DNA of 64,000 nt. It comes from Bog-756 sp963704585. Its GTDB lineage: Bacteria; Actinomycetota; Acidimicrobiia; Acidimicrobiales; RAAP-2. Below, in pieces: positions 1 to 8,575 of the stretch (position 1 is its first letter; each line of letters starts with the position of its first letter). A program made the translations under genes and the position numbers. The notes beneath the pieces were generated by a model. The model did no database searches. It was not told where the DNA came from and was given only the letters and a program-made list of their open reading frames with translations. The stretch is from assembly GCA_963704585.1 (NCBI GenBank), contig OY969919.1:2046001-2110000 (forward strand), given 5' to 3'.

Positions 1-5
1 CGGCG

Positions 6-692
6 GTGGGTCCGGGGCGACGCGGCTCGACGCCGATCCGGGTGGTGATCGTGGACGACCACGCCCTGGTGCGCGAGGGCACCCACCAGCTCCTCGAGCT
101 GACTGAGGACCTTGAGGTCGTCGGGCAGGCCGGTTCGGGGGAGGACGCCGTCGGGGTCCTCCAGCAGCTCCGGCCCGACGTGGCCATCGTGGACGTGAAC
201 CTGCCGGGCATCAGCGGGCTCGAGCTGGCCCGGACGGTCGTTGCGAGCCTTCCCGAAGTCCGGATCCTGGTCGTGAGCGCGTACGACGACTACGCGTACG
301 TGACCGAGGCCCTGGAGATCGGGGTCGGCGGCTATCTGCTCAAGCACGCCTCCTCCAAGGAGCTGGTCGACGCGGTGCGGGCCGTGGCCGACGGCGTCTT
401 CGTGCTGGACCGGGCGATCTCGGCGCGGCTGGCCCGGCGGTGGCGGAGCGACTCGCCGGTCGCAGGAGCACTCACCCGGCGGGAGACCGACGTGCTCTCG
501 CTCCTCGCCCGTGGTCGCTCCAACAAGCAGATCGCCTCGGAGCTCGGGCTCGGTCTTCGCACCGTCGAGGGCCACGTGTCGAACGTGCTGGGCAAGCTCG
601 GCGTGACCTCGCGGACCGAGGCCGTGGCCTATGCGCTCGGGCACCGCCTCGTCGTCCCCGAGGACAATGGTCACCCCGGTCCCCCGGACTGA
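6..692 (+). CDS. NarL/FixJ-family response regulator
   Basis: Two-component transcriptional regulator. The receiver domain (about residues 11-130) has the acidic pair D17/D18, the phospho-acceptor Asp63 in IVDVNLPG, the switch Ser in VVSAYDD and the conserved Lys in YLLKHAS. A LuxR-type HTH follows (about 160-222: LTRRETDVLSLLARG, then NKQIASELGL, then TVEGHVSNVLGKLGV). The GTG start lies 6 bases from the window edge, so a start further upstream cannot be excluded. The kinase gene overlaps its 3' end by 26 nt, which marks the two as one operon and a cognate pair. The signal and target genes are not visible. Confidence 0.93.
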   Translation: MGPGRRGSTPIRVVIVDDHALVREGTHQLLELTEDLEVVGQAGSGEDAVGVLQQLRPDVAIVDVNLPGISGLELARTVVASLPEVRILVVSAYDDYAYVTEALEIGVGGYLLKHASSKELVDAVRAVADGVFVLDRAISARLARRWRSDSPVAGALTRRETDVLSLLARGRSNKQIASELGLGLRTVEGHVSNVLGKLGVTSRTEAVAYALGHRLVVPEDNGHPGPPD

Positions 693-2109
693 CCTCCGCA
701 CCGTCCTGCGGCGGGCGGCCCGCCCGCCGGTCCGCGAGGTCCGCTTCTGGATCATCCAGCTCATGGTGCTCTGCATCGCGGGCGTGCACATGGTCATCGA
801 TCTACAGAGCTCGGCCGAGGGCTCGGCAGTCTCCACGGGTCTCCCGGTCGCGCTGCTGATCGTCCCGGTCGGGTACGCCGCGATGCGCTACGGGCTGGCC
901 GGCTCGGCGGCCACCGCCGCCTGGGCCGTGCTGCTCTGGCTGCCCGACATGCTCCTTCCGCACGACCGCGGCCACGTCGCGAGCGACGCGATCAACCTCG
1001 GGCTGGTGGTCGTCGTCGCGATCGTCTTCGGGCAGCGCATCGAGTCGGAGCGCCTCGCGCATGCCCGCGTGGAGGAGGCCCACGCCGAGTCTCTCGTGGC
1101 GGAGCGCCGGTACCGACGGCTCTTCGAGAGCAACCGCTCGCCGATCCTCGTCCTCGACCCCGACGGCCGGATCTCCGACGCCAACCCCGCCGCTCACGGG
1201 CTGCTCGGGGACGACGTCGTCGGACGGCGGGCCGGCGCGGTGCTCGACGGCGTCGAGCCGCTCGGCGCGCCGGTCGGCCAGTTCCTGACCGTGGACGGTC
1301 GCGACTACCGGCTCGGGCTGGTCTCGCCGCCGACCGGCGCGGAGGACCCGTTCACCCAGCTGGTGCTCGAGGACGTGACCGAGGAGCGCAGCGAGGGCCG
1401 GCGGGCCACCCGGTACGCGCAGCTCGTGGTCCAGGCGGAGGAGGACCAGCGCCGCCGCCTCTCGCGCGAGCTGCACGACGAGCCGCTCCAGCTCTTTCTC
1501 CACCTCGCCCGCCGCCTCGAGCACTTGGGCACGGTGGCGGGGGTGCCGTCCTCCGTCGTCGATGGCCTCTTCGAGGCGCGGCTCCATGCGCTCGACGCCG
1601 CCGACCGGCTGCGCTCCCTCGCACGCGACCTGCGCCCGCCCGCGCTCGACCAGCTCGGGCTCCTCGCCGCGCTCTCGAGCCTGGTCGCAGACGTCGGGGA
1701 CCGCGCGGTCGTGGTGGCCCAGCTCGTGGTGCTCGGCGACGAGACCCGGCTCGACCCTGAGGTCGAGCTCGGCGCCTTCCGCATCGTGGAGGAGGCGGTG
1801 CGCAATGCGGTCCAGCACGCAGAGGCCTCGCAACTGGTCGTCACCGTCGAGTACCGGACGGACGAGCTCGTGCTCGCGGTGAGCGACGACGGGCGCGGGT
1901 TCGACCCGTCCGAGGTCGGTGAGCTGGCGCCCGGTCACCTCGGCCTCGTCGGGATGCGCGAACGGGCACGGCTGGTCGGCGGGCACCTCGAGCTTCGGGC
2001 ACGACCCGGGGCGGGGACCACCGTCGAGGCGGCCGTCCCGCGCTGTGCTCACGAGCCGGGCGGCGCGCCGGTCCGTCCTTCGCCGCTCCCGCCGGTCGGG
2101 GCCGCCTGA
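667..2109 (+). CDS. Membrane sensor histidine kinase (HisKA_3 type)
   Basis: Partner kinase of the preceding regulator. The N-terminus has three to four hydrophobic segments (about residues 20-120). A PAS-like region follows (YRRLFESNRSPILVLDPDG). The HisKA_3 dimerisation box RELHDEPLQ carries the autophosphorylated His270. The HATPase domain has the N-box EEAVRNAVQHAEA, the DDGRGFD box and a glycine-rich GHLGLVGMRERA. ATG at 667 was chosen because it lies just inside the regulator gene. The same frame is open to an ATG at 631, but that would lengthen the overlap without adding conserved sequence. The input signal is unknown; the short loops suggest sensing in or near the membrane. Confidence 0.92.
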   Translation: MVTPVPRTDLRTVLRRAARPPVREVRFWIIQLMVLCIAGVHMVIDLQSSAEGSAVSTGLPVALLIVPVGYAAMRYGLAGSAATAAWAVLLWLPDMLLPHDRGHVASDAINLGLVVVVAIVFGQRIESERLAHARVEEAHAESLVAERRYRRLFESNRSPILVLDPDGRISDANPAAHGLLGDDVVGRRAGAVLDGVEPLGAPVGQFLTVDGRDYRLGLVSPPTGAEDPFTQLVLEDVTEERSEGRRATRYAQLVVQAEEDQRRRLSRELHDEPLQLFLHLARRLEHLGTVAGVPSSVVDGLFEARLHALDAADRLRSLARDLRPPALDQLGLLAALSSLVADVGDRAVVVAQLVVLGDETRLDPEVELGAFRIVEEAVRNAVQHAEASQLVVTVEYRTDELVLAVSDDGRGFDPSEVGELAPGHLGLVGMRERARLVGGHLELRARPGAGTTVEAAVPRCAHEPGGAPVRPSPLPPVGAA

Positions 2110-2247
2110 CCGTTCGCCGACCGTTCGAGCGGGAATCGCACGGTGAAGCGTGCGCCGCCGAGGCGGCCGGACGATGGACGACTGCCCCGGGGTGTCCACG
2201 CCGACGGTCGAACACGGCGGTCGCGCCGGACCCGGGTGGCGGCAGGT

Positions 2248-4698
2248 TCAGGTCGGTGCCTGGAGCGTGGTGGTGGTGCCCCCGCCGGCCGCCGAGAGTT
2301 GTGCCGCCGTGTAGGGGAGGGGCACCCACTTGCCCTCCGAGTAGAGCTTCGTCATGTTCGCGTACCACGGCGAGGTCGGATCGGTCGCCTGCGAGTAGGT
2401 GAGGATGCCCTGGGACACGGGGCCGCCGGGCGTGAGCTCGGTGGTCATGACGAGAGACGACCCGTCGTGGACCTGGCCGTAGGGAAAGGCGGTGAGCGCC
2501 CCGCCCTGACCGTCGGCCGCGTAGATCGCGTTGAAGCATCCCGTGTCGCACCCCGGGATCGGGATCTTCTCGCCGTTGCGGGTCGCGTGCTGGACCTGGC
2601 CGTAGGTGGCGTCGAGGGGGACACCGTGGGTGCGCAGGTTCACGACTGCGTCGGCGAGCGCCGTGAGGATCGCGGGGTTGGCGGTCTTGAGCTGGGACGG
2701 CGTGGTCAGCGGGTGGCTCGGGTCGAAGGCGTCGGCCCAGAAGTCCGACGCGCTCGTCGGTGCGTACGCCGCCCACTCCGAGAAGAGCCACCCGCCCGCG
2801 GCGTCGAGGGTGCCGGTCTTGTCGTAGCCGGCGAGCGCGTCGCAGGCTTGCGCGAGGTCGACGGTCGTTCCGTTGCTCGCCTTCGCCGACGGGGTGGCGC
2901 GGCAGTCGGCGACGAGCGAGTCGAGGACGAGCTGCGCCTCGAGCGACTGGTCGCTCTGCCACATCTCCTGCAGCGTCGGAATGGTGAACTTCGGCGGTCC
3001 GTAGCCGTCGGTGCCGGCCACCCGCGCGGCGATCATCTGGTTGCCGAGCCTCGTGCGGAGGCCCTGGATGGTGTCGATCGCGCCGATGATGGGCGAGTAG
3101 GCCGGAAACGGCGCGGACGGGTTGGCCAGCCAGTACGAGTCGTTCGAGTTCTCGACGTAGTCCGTCCGGATGGTGTGGGGCATGTCGTTCGCGTTGAAGA
3201 TGCCCGGAACCGGCGTACCGGGGTCGGTGCCCCACGCGCAGGCCGAGCGCGAGCCGTCGAGGGTCACCACGCCGGCGGCGGCATAGACGATCGACGCCTG
3301 GCCGGTCGGGGTGCAGGCGGTGATCAGCGCCTGGCTCACGTTCGGGGTGTTGCCGACGTCCCCGTAGAGCGCGTGGCCGGTGTCGTCGGCAGCGATGGTG
3401 TTGAACGTCGGGATCGCGAGGTAGGTCGACTCGACCTGGAGCAGGTTCTGGACCGACGTCGCCTTGCCCATCTCGAGGTACTGGTTCGCCGCACGGGTGC
3501 CCGCGCCGATGGTCGCGTCGTCGACCGCGTACGCCGTCGTGGACGTCCAGCGGTAGCTCGCCGGCGGCACGACGAGGACCCGGCCCCACTGGGTCGTGTA
3601 GAAGGTGTGCGTCTTGATGCCCTTGCCGGTGTCGACGTGCACCACGACCGTGCCCATCTTGTGCGGCTGCCCGTCGACGAGGTAGCTCGTCGGGTCGCCG
3701 GGCACGAGCTGGAGCTGGTAGAAGGTGAACCGGTACGACGTGGACACCGTGTGCGTCCAGGCGAGGTGCTGGTTGAACCCGATCCCGACCAGCGGGAAGC
3801 CCTCGAGCGTGCCCCCGAGCACGTTGTACTGCCCGGGAACGGTGAGCTGGGCCATCCAGAACCGCTCGGTCCCTTGCCACGGGAAGTGCGGGTTGGCGAG
3901 CACCATCCCGTCGCCGGACGCGGTGTCCTGGGAGCCGAGGCCGATCCCGTTGGAGCCGGTCACCGACGTCGAGGTGACCCCGAGCTGCGCGGCGAGCGAG
4001 GACGAGACGGGCGCCGGGCGGAGCGCGGCTGTCGTCGTGGCGGTCGAGGTGGCGGTCGAGGTGGCGGTCGAGGTGGCCGGCGGTGTGGCCGGCGGTGTGG
4101 CCTGGACCTCATAGGAGATGAACTGCGCGCTCGACGCCTCGGTGGTCACCTGCACCCCCCGGAGGAGCATGTCCTCGAGCGTGATGGGGCGCACCCACGG
4201 CTTGCCGACGCACCGCGGGTCGTGCAGATCGCCTGAGGCGAGGTACGTGTTGTAGCCGCTGATGAAGCCGCGGTAGACCTCGAGCACCTGCGGCATCGGT
4301 CCGATCGGCGGCGGCTGCGACAGATTTGCGGTCGCGACGCCCGACTGCTTGACCGACTGCCAGAAGAAGTCGGAGTTGAGGTTCGTGTCCTGGGTCCCCG
4401 CCGAGTAGTTGAGGGCGAGGCCGTTGGGACCGAAGTAGCGCGAGCGCTCGCCGTTGACCGTGACGAAGTCCTCGGCGAGCGTGCAGAAGTTGTCCTGCGA
4501 GAACGCCCACCCTTCGCCGTAGCCGAGCGCGGTGAAGTTGGCGGCCGTGATGTGCGGGATGCCGGCATGGTCGCGCACGATGGTGACCGGCGTCGTCGGG
4601 CCCGAGGCGGTCGACCCCGAGGAGCACGCGGCGAGCAGTGGGGCGATCGCGACGGCGGCCAGCAGGGCAATCCCGTGCCGTGCCGTCCGTTCGCGCAT
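2248..4698 (-). CDS. Penicillin acylase family (Ntn-hydrolase) lipoprotein
   Basis: Secreted N-acyl amide hydrolase of the penicillin/acyl-homoserine-lactone/aculeacin acylase family, 816 residues. The N-terminus is a lipoprotein signal with a lipobox ending LLAAC. The alpha-chain part has the family hallmarks HAGIPHI, YGEGWAFSQDN and YRGFISGYN. The beta-chain nucleophile is Ser249 in TGSN, exposed after autocatalytic removal of the linker. The linker just upstream is a Pro/Thr/Ala repeat encoded by 12-bp DNA units. ATG 4698 was preferred over an in-frame start at 4770 because it places the signal peptide at the N-terminus. The substrate cannot be told from sequence; quorum-signal or antibiotic acyl groups are possibilities. 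It stands alone. Confidence 0.9.
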   Translation of the reverse strand: MRERTARHGIALLAAVAIAPLLAACSSGSTASGPTTPVTIVRDHAGIPHITAANFTALGYGEGWAFSQDNFCTLAEDFVTVNGERSRYFGPNGLALNYSAGTQDTNLNSDFFWQSVKQSGVATANLSQPPPIGPMPQVLEVYRGFISGYNTYLASGDLHDPRCVGKPWVRPITLEDMLLRGVQVTTEASSAQFISYEVQATPPATPPATSTATSTATSTATTTAALRPAPVSSSLAAQLGVTSTSVTGSNGIGLGSQDTASGDGMVLANPHFPWQGTERFWMAQLTVPGQYNVLGGTLEGFPLVGIGFNQHLAWTHTVSTSYRFTFYQLQLVPGDPTSYLVDGQPHKMGTVVVHVDTGKGIKTHTFYTTQWGRVLVVPPASYRWTSTTAYAVDDATIGAGTRAANQYLEMGKATSVQNLLQVESTYLAIPTFNTIAADDTGHALYGDVGNTPNVSQALITACTPTGQASIVYAAAGVVTLDGSRSACAWGTDPGTPVPGIFNANDMPHTIRTDYVENSNDSYWLANPSAPFPAYSPIIGAIDTIQGLRTRLGNQMIAARVAGTDGYGPPKFTIPTLQEMWQSDQSLEAQLVLDSLVADCRATPSAKASNGTTVDLAQACDALAGYDKTGTLDAAGGWLFSEWAAYAPTSASDFWADAFDPSHPLTTPSQLKTANPAILTALADAVVNLRTHGVPLDATYGQVQHATRNGEKIPIPGCDTGCFNAIYAADGQGGALTAFPYGQVHDGSSLVMTTELTPGGPVSQGILTYSQATDPTSPWYANMTKLYSEGKWVPLPYTAAQLSAAGGGTTTTLQAPT
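4037..4096. repeat. 12-bp tandem repeat in the acylase linker
   Basis: Five consecutive 12-bp units, three gtggcggtcgag and two gtggccggcggt, encode the Ala-Thr-Ser-Thr and Ala-Thr-Pro-Pro stretch of the acylase pro-peptide or linker. The units are exact within each type, so copy number may vary between strains without breaking the frame. Confidence 0.85.
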
Positions 4699-4800
4699 CG
4701 TGCACAACGTAGCGCGACCACTCCAGCCGATGCGCGTCCGCGCCCGGGCGCCGCGATCGGACGCCGCCACCGCCCCCTTTGTGCCGCGGACGACCGGCGC

Positions 4801-5367
4801 TCAGCCCGGGCGGTCGCCGGGCGCGTCGTCCGCCGCACGGCGTTCGGCCGCGAGTGGCACGGTCTCGACGGCGCGGTACCGGGAGCCCTGGGGGCGGAGC
4901 ACCGATTCGCAGAGGACGACGGCACCGACCGCGAAGCGCGCGTCGAACGGTTCACCCGCGAGCGCCCGAGGCCCGCGGCCGTCACCGCGGACGCGTGCGA
5001 GGGTCAGGTGGCCGGTGAACGGCGGCTCGGCCTCCACGCCCCAGGGACGGGTGACCTCACGGGTGGCGGCGGCGAGCTCGTCGAGCCCCGCAACCGGGAG
5101 CTGCAGCACGCGCCGGTTCGGGAACCAGGCGACCGACGGACCGAGCCGCGCCTCGGGCGGTGCTCCGTCGCGGACGGCCGGCAGCGCCGGCAGCGCGACG
5201 AGCGCGGTGGCCACCGCGTCGGGGTCGCCGACGTCACCGAGGAAGCGCAACGTGATGTGCCACTGCTCGGGTGTGGTCCACCGGACGCCGCGGTGCGCCG
5301 GGCGCGGCAGCGTGCGGAGCTGGTCGACGAGCTCGGCGGGCGGGTCGACCGCGACGAAGAGGCGCAC
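4801..5367 (-). CDS. thpR: RNA 2',3'-cyclic phosphodiesterase (2H family)
   Basis: Two-histidine phosphoesterase of the LigT/ThpR family (188 residues, the usual length). It opens 2',3'-cyclic phosphates at RNA ends to 2'-phosphates. Both HxT/S motifs are present: H37-I-T in WHITLRF, and HLT in FTGHLTLARV near residue 125. The N-terminus MRLFVAVDPP is typical. The start is GTG. It follows the TPP-enzyme gene by 27 nt on the same strand and may be its operon partner, although no functional link is evident. Confidence 0.9.
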   Translation of the reverse strand: MRLFVAVDPPAELVDQLRTLPRPAHRGVRWTTPEQWHITLRFLGDVGDPDAVATALVALPALPAVRDGAPPEARLGPSVAWFPNRRVLQLPVAGLDELAAATREVTRPWGVEAEPPFTGHLTLARVRGDGRGPRALAGEPFDARFAVGAVVLCESVLRPQGSRYRAVETVPLAAERRAADDAPGDRPG

Positions 5368-5394
5368 GGTGACGCCGCCCGGACCGGCGGGTCC

Positions 5395-6954
5395 CTACAG
5401 GAGGGAGGGCACGATCGCCTCGACGACGCTCGGACCCGGCGTGGCGAGCGCCTTTGCCAGCGCATCGCAGAACTCCTCCGCTGTCTCGGCGCGTGCCGCG
5501 TGCAGACCCTGTGCCGCGGCGAGCTGGCGGAAGTCGAGCCCGGGGTGGTCGAGGTCGAGCATCGCGCGTGCCCGCGGCCCTGGCTTCTCCGCTCCGACCC
5601 GGTTGAGCTCCATGTTGAGGACCGCGTACGACCGGTTGTTGAGGACGATCGTGGTCACGTCGAGGCCTTCCCTGGCCATCGTCCACCACGACTGGACCGT
5701 GTACATCGCGCTGCCGTCGGCCTCGAGCGCGACGACCCGTCGGTCCCGCGCGGCGACGGCCGCGCCGACGGCCACCGGCAGCCCCTGGCCGATCGCGCCG
5801 CCGGTGAGGCAGAGCCAGTCGTGGGGCGGGGCCCCGGCCGTCGCCCCGGCGGCGAAGAGGCCGGCCGTGTTCCCCTCGTCCGAGACGATGGCCCCGTCGG
5901 GGAGGAGCGCGCCGAGCGCCGTGCACACGGCCTGTGCAGTCAGCGCGCCGGTCGGCGGCTCGGGGACGGCCGGCGCCTGGCGCGGCGCGGTGCCGCGGGT
6001 CACGCCGCACCGGTCGCAGAGCGCACCGACGGCGGTGCCCACGTCGTCCGACGGCCCGGCGACCGCGTGGACCGTCGCCCCGTCCGGCACGAGGTCGCTC
6101 GGCTTGCCCGGGTAGGCGAAGAAGGAGACCGGCGACTTCGCGTCGAGCAGGACGAGGTGCTCGACGCCCTCGAGCTGGAGGGCGGTGAACTCGGCGAGGT
6201 AGGCGAGCCGCTCGACGGCCGGCCGTCCGGCGCCGCGCTCGAGCCGGGCGGGGAAGGTCTCGCAGAGCAGTTTGGCGCCGGTCGTCGCGGCGAGATCGGC
6301 GACTGCGTCGAGCAGGTCACCGGAGCACGCCCGTCCGCCGATGAGGATCGCCGCGGGCGCGCCGGACGTGAGGGCCGCACCGGCGGCCTCGACGGCCGTC
6401 TCGTCCGGCGGGTCGCCGGCTGTCGCGCGGGACGGACCGGACGCGACGACGCCACCCTCGGACCACGAGACGTCCGCGGGGAGGATCAGCGTGGCGACCG
6501 AACCCGGCGGCCCGATCGCCGCGGCGACGGCGTCGGCAGCGTCCTGACCGAGGGCAGCGGTCGCCTCCGACGTGCGGATGAAGGTGGAGACGTTGCGCGC
6601 GACCGACTCGATGTCCGACTGGAGCTGGGCGTCGTAGGGACGGTGGCTGATCGCGTGATCCCCCACGATGTTGACGAGCGGACTGTGCGCGCGGCGCGCG
6701 TTGTGGAGGTTGGCCAGCCCGTTGCCGAGTCCCGGACCGAGGTGGAGCAGCGTGGCAGCGGGCCGGCCGGCGATCCGCGCGTACCCGTCCGCTGCACCGG
6801 TCGCCACGCCTTCGAAGAGCGCGAGCACGCTGCGCATGGCCGGCACGTCGTCGAGGGCGGCGACGAAGTGCATCTCGGAGGTGCCAGGGTTCATGAAGCA
6901 GGTGTCGACGCCCTGGTCGACGAGCGTCCGGATCAGCGACTGTGCTCCGTTCAT
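5395..6954 (-). CDS. TPP-dependent enzyme, acetolactate synthase / benzoylformate decarboxylase-like
   Basis: Thiamine-diphosphate enzyme of 519 residues with all three POX-fold domains. The N-terminal PYR domain has the catalytic Glu in LFEGVATGAADGYAR, so it is not glyoxylate carboligase, which lacks this Glu. The C-terminal PP domain has GGAIGQGLPVAVGAA and the TPP/Mg motif EADGSAMYT...NN. The protein is shorter than true acetolactate synthase catalytic subunits and has no regulatory-subunit gene beside it. The ATG overlaps the stop of the FAD oxidase (ATGA), so the two are translationally coupled. A 2-oxo-acid decarboxylase or carboligase acting on the oxidase product is the favoured reading, but this is inference. 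Confidence 0.87.
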   Translation of the reverse strand: MNGAQSLIRTLVDQGVDTCFMNPGTSEMHFVAALDDVPAMRSVLALFEGVATGAADGYARIAGRPAATLLHLGPGLGNGLANLHNARRAHSPLVNIVGDHAISHRPYDAQLQSDIESVARNVSTFIRTSEATAALGQDAADAVAAAIGPPGSVATLILPADVSWSEGGVVASGPSRATAGDPPDETAVEAAGAALTSGAPAAILIGGRACSGDLLDAVADLAATTGAKLLCETFPARLERGAGRPAVERLAYLAEFTALQLEGVEHLVLLDAKSPVSFFAYPGKPSDLVPDGATVHAVAGPSDDVGTAVGALCDRCGVTRGTAPRQAPAVPEPPTGALTAQAVCTALGALLPDGAIVSDEGNTAGLFAAGATAGAPPHDWLCLTGGAIGQGLPVAVGAAVAARDRRVVALEADGSAMYTVQSWWTMAREGLDVTTIVLNNRSYAVLNMELNRVGAEKPGPRARAMLDLDHPGLDFRQLAAAQGLHAARAETAEEFCDALAKALATPGPSVVEAIVPSLL

Positions 6955-8342
6955 GTGCGTGCTCCCGTGACGGCCGGGGTGAAGATGGTGCCCGGATTGA
7001 GGATCCCCTGCGGGTCGAAGGCGGCCTTGATCCGCCGCATGAGGTCGAGCTTGACCGGATCCTCGAGGTCGGCGAGGTACGGAAGCTTCGCGGTGCCGAT
7101 CCCGTGCTCGCCCGAGACCGCGCCGCCCATCGAGACCCCGGTCGCGATGATGTCGTGCAGCAGCCGGTGGCGCACCGCGGCGTCCGACTGCCACACCGAC
7201 AGGTGGACGTTGCCGTCCCCGGCGTGGCCGCAGCCGACGACCAGGGACGACGTGGCCGCCGCGAACGCGCCGACCTGCTCGAGGTACTCGGGGATCGAGG
7301 CGCGGGGGACCACGACGTCGACGATGTCGTCGGCGCCGGACGCCTTCGCCGCCCAGAAGGCGCGCTCGCGCGCCGTGACGAGGTCGGCGCCGGCCCCGGT
7401 GGGCAGGACGTAGACGTCGAGGGCGCCGAGGTCCGCGAGGAGCGTGGCGAGGGCCTCGGTGTCCTCCTCGAGCCGGTCGGCGCGGTGCTGCTCGAGCACG
7501 ATCACCAGGTAGGCGACGGTCCGGTCGCGGACGTCCTCGGGCACCCCGAGGTCGAGGCCGGCGGCCGAGGTGATGCCCGCCATCGAGATGAGGTCGATGT
7601 ACTCGACGAGGAGCGGCCCGATCCCACTCGCCACCACGGGCGGGACCGCGGCCGCGATCCCTCGAAGCGACGCGAACGGCGCGAGGACGGTCGCGTTGTG
7701 GGCCGGGCGCGGATGGAGACGGAGCACCGCCTTCGTCACGAGGGCGAGCGTGCCCTCCGACCCGATGACGAGCTGGGTCAGGTCGTACCCGCTGGTCGAC
7801 TTCACGTACTTGCCGCCGGCCGTGATGACCTCGCCGGTCCCGATGACCGCTTCGATCCCGAGGACGTGGTGGCGGGTCACTCCGTACTTGACCGCGCGCA
7901 TGCCGCCTGCATTGGTCGCGACGTTGCCGCCCAGGCTCGCCGACTGCTCCCCGGGGAACACCGGGTAGACGAGCCCGTGGGGCGCGAGCGCCTCGTCGAG
8001 GTCCGAGAGGCGAACGCCGGCCTCGACGACCGCGACGTGGTTGTCGAGATCGAGCTCGCAGATGCGGTCCATGCGCTCGAAGGAGACGACGATCCCGTCC
8101 TTGAGCGGGATGCACGCGCCGGACATGCCGGTCCCCGAGCCGCGGGCGGTGACAGGGATCCCCGAGGCGGCAGCGGCGACGACGACGGCCGCGACCTCGT
8201 CGGTCGTCGCCGGACGCACCACCGCGAGCGGCCGCACCGGCGTCGCGCCGAGCGCCTCGTCGTGGGTGTCGTCGTCGCTGATCGCCGACCCCACACGCAC
8301 GTTGGCCGTGCCGACGATGTCGGCGAGCACGCCCTCGATCAT
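6951..8342 (-). CDS. FAD-linked 2-hydroxyacid oxidase/dehydrogenase (GlcD/D-lactate dehydrogenase type)
   Basis: A 463-residue flavoprotein of the FAD_binding_4 plus FAD-oxidase_C family, which oxidises D-2-hydroxy acids (lactate, glycolate or larger) to 2-oxo acids. Visible motifs are VTARGSGTGMSGACIP and GGNVATNAGG for FAD binding, STSGYDLT, and in the cap domain CGHAGDGNVH and GEHGIGTAK. The ATG at 8342 gives a family-typical N-terminus MIEGVLADIVG; longer in-frame starts add only low-complexity sequence. It is the first gene of a coupled pair with the TPP enzyme. No iron-sulfur partner (GlcF) is present. Confidence 0.9.
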   Translation of the reverse strand: MIEGVLADIVGTANVRVGSAISDDDTHDEALGATPVRPLAVVRPATTDEVAAVVVAAAASGIPVTARGSGTGMSGACIPLKDGIVVSFERMDRICELDLDNHVAVVEAGVRLSDLDEALAPHGLVYPVFPGEQSASLGGNVATNAGGMRAVKYGVTRHHVLGIEAVIGTGEVITAGGKYVKSTSGYDLTQLVIGSEGTLALVTKAVLRLHPRPAHNATVLAPFASLRGIAAAVPPVVASGIGPLLVEYIDLISMAGITSAAGLDLGVPEDVRDRTVAYLVIVLEQHRADRLEEDTEALATLLADLGALDVYVLPTGAGADLVTARERAFWAAKASGADDIVDVVVPRASIPEYLEQVGAFAAATSSLVVGCGHAGDGNVHLSVWQSDAAVRHRLLHDIIATGVSMGGAVSGEHGIGTAKLPYLADLEDPVKLDLMRRIKAAFDPQGILNPGTIFTPAVTGART

Positions 8343-8446
8343 CGGCCCGCGCCCTCCTCTCTGTCGGCGACGACGACACGCTACCGCCTCGCATGCACCG
8401 GGCTCCTTGGCATCCTGCCGTGCAGTGGAGTCGGGGCGTCCCGCCC

Positions 8447-8475
8447 TTGACGGGTCAGGGGGGGCTGTGCATACT
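8447..8475 (+). promoter_or_regulatory. Predicted sigma-70-type promoter
   Basis: A -35 box TTGACG (8447-8452) is separated by exactly 17 bp from CATACT (8470-8475). It lies upstream of the membrane-protein gene. An ATG at 8393 in the same frame would fall upstream of this promoter, which favours the later GTG starts (8564/8576). Confidence 0.55.
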
Positions 8476-8575
8476 GCCCGCGGGGGCGGCCCGTCCCCGA
8501 GGCGCGACCGGCGACCGGCCGGAACGTGCGGCCGCATCGACCACCGATCTGCGGCCCGAGGGGGTGGCACCGGAG

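Noticed and set aside
5395..6954. Naming the TPP enzyme glyoxylate carboligase because of the neighbouring GlcD-like oxidase
   Set aside because: Glyoxylate carboligase lacks the catalytic Glu, which is present here in LFEGVATG.
4552..7413. A 953-codon plus-strand frame over the acylase, thpR and TPP genes
   Set aside because: The opposite strand encodes three recognisable enzymes; this frame is low-complexity and Arg-rich.
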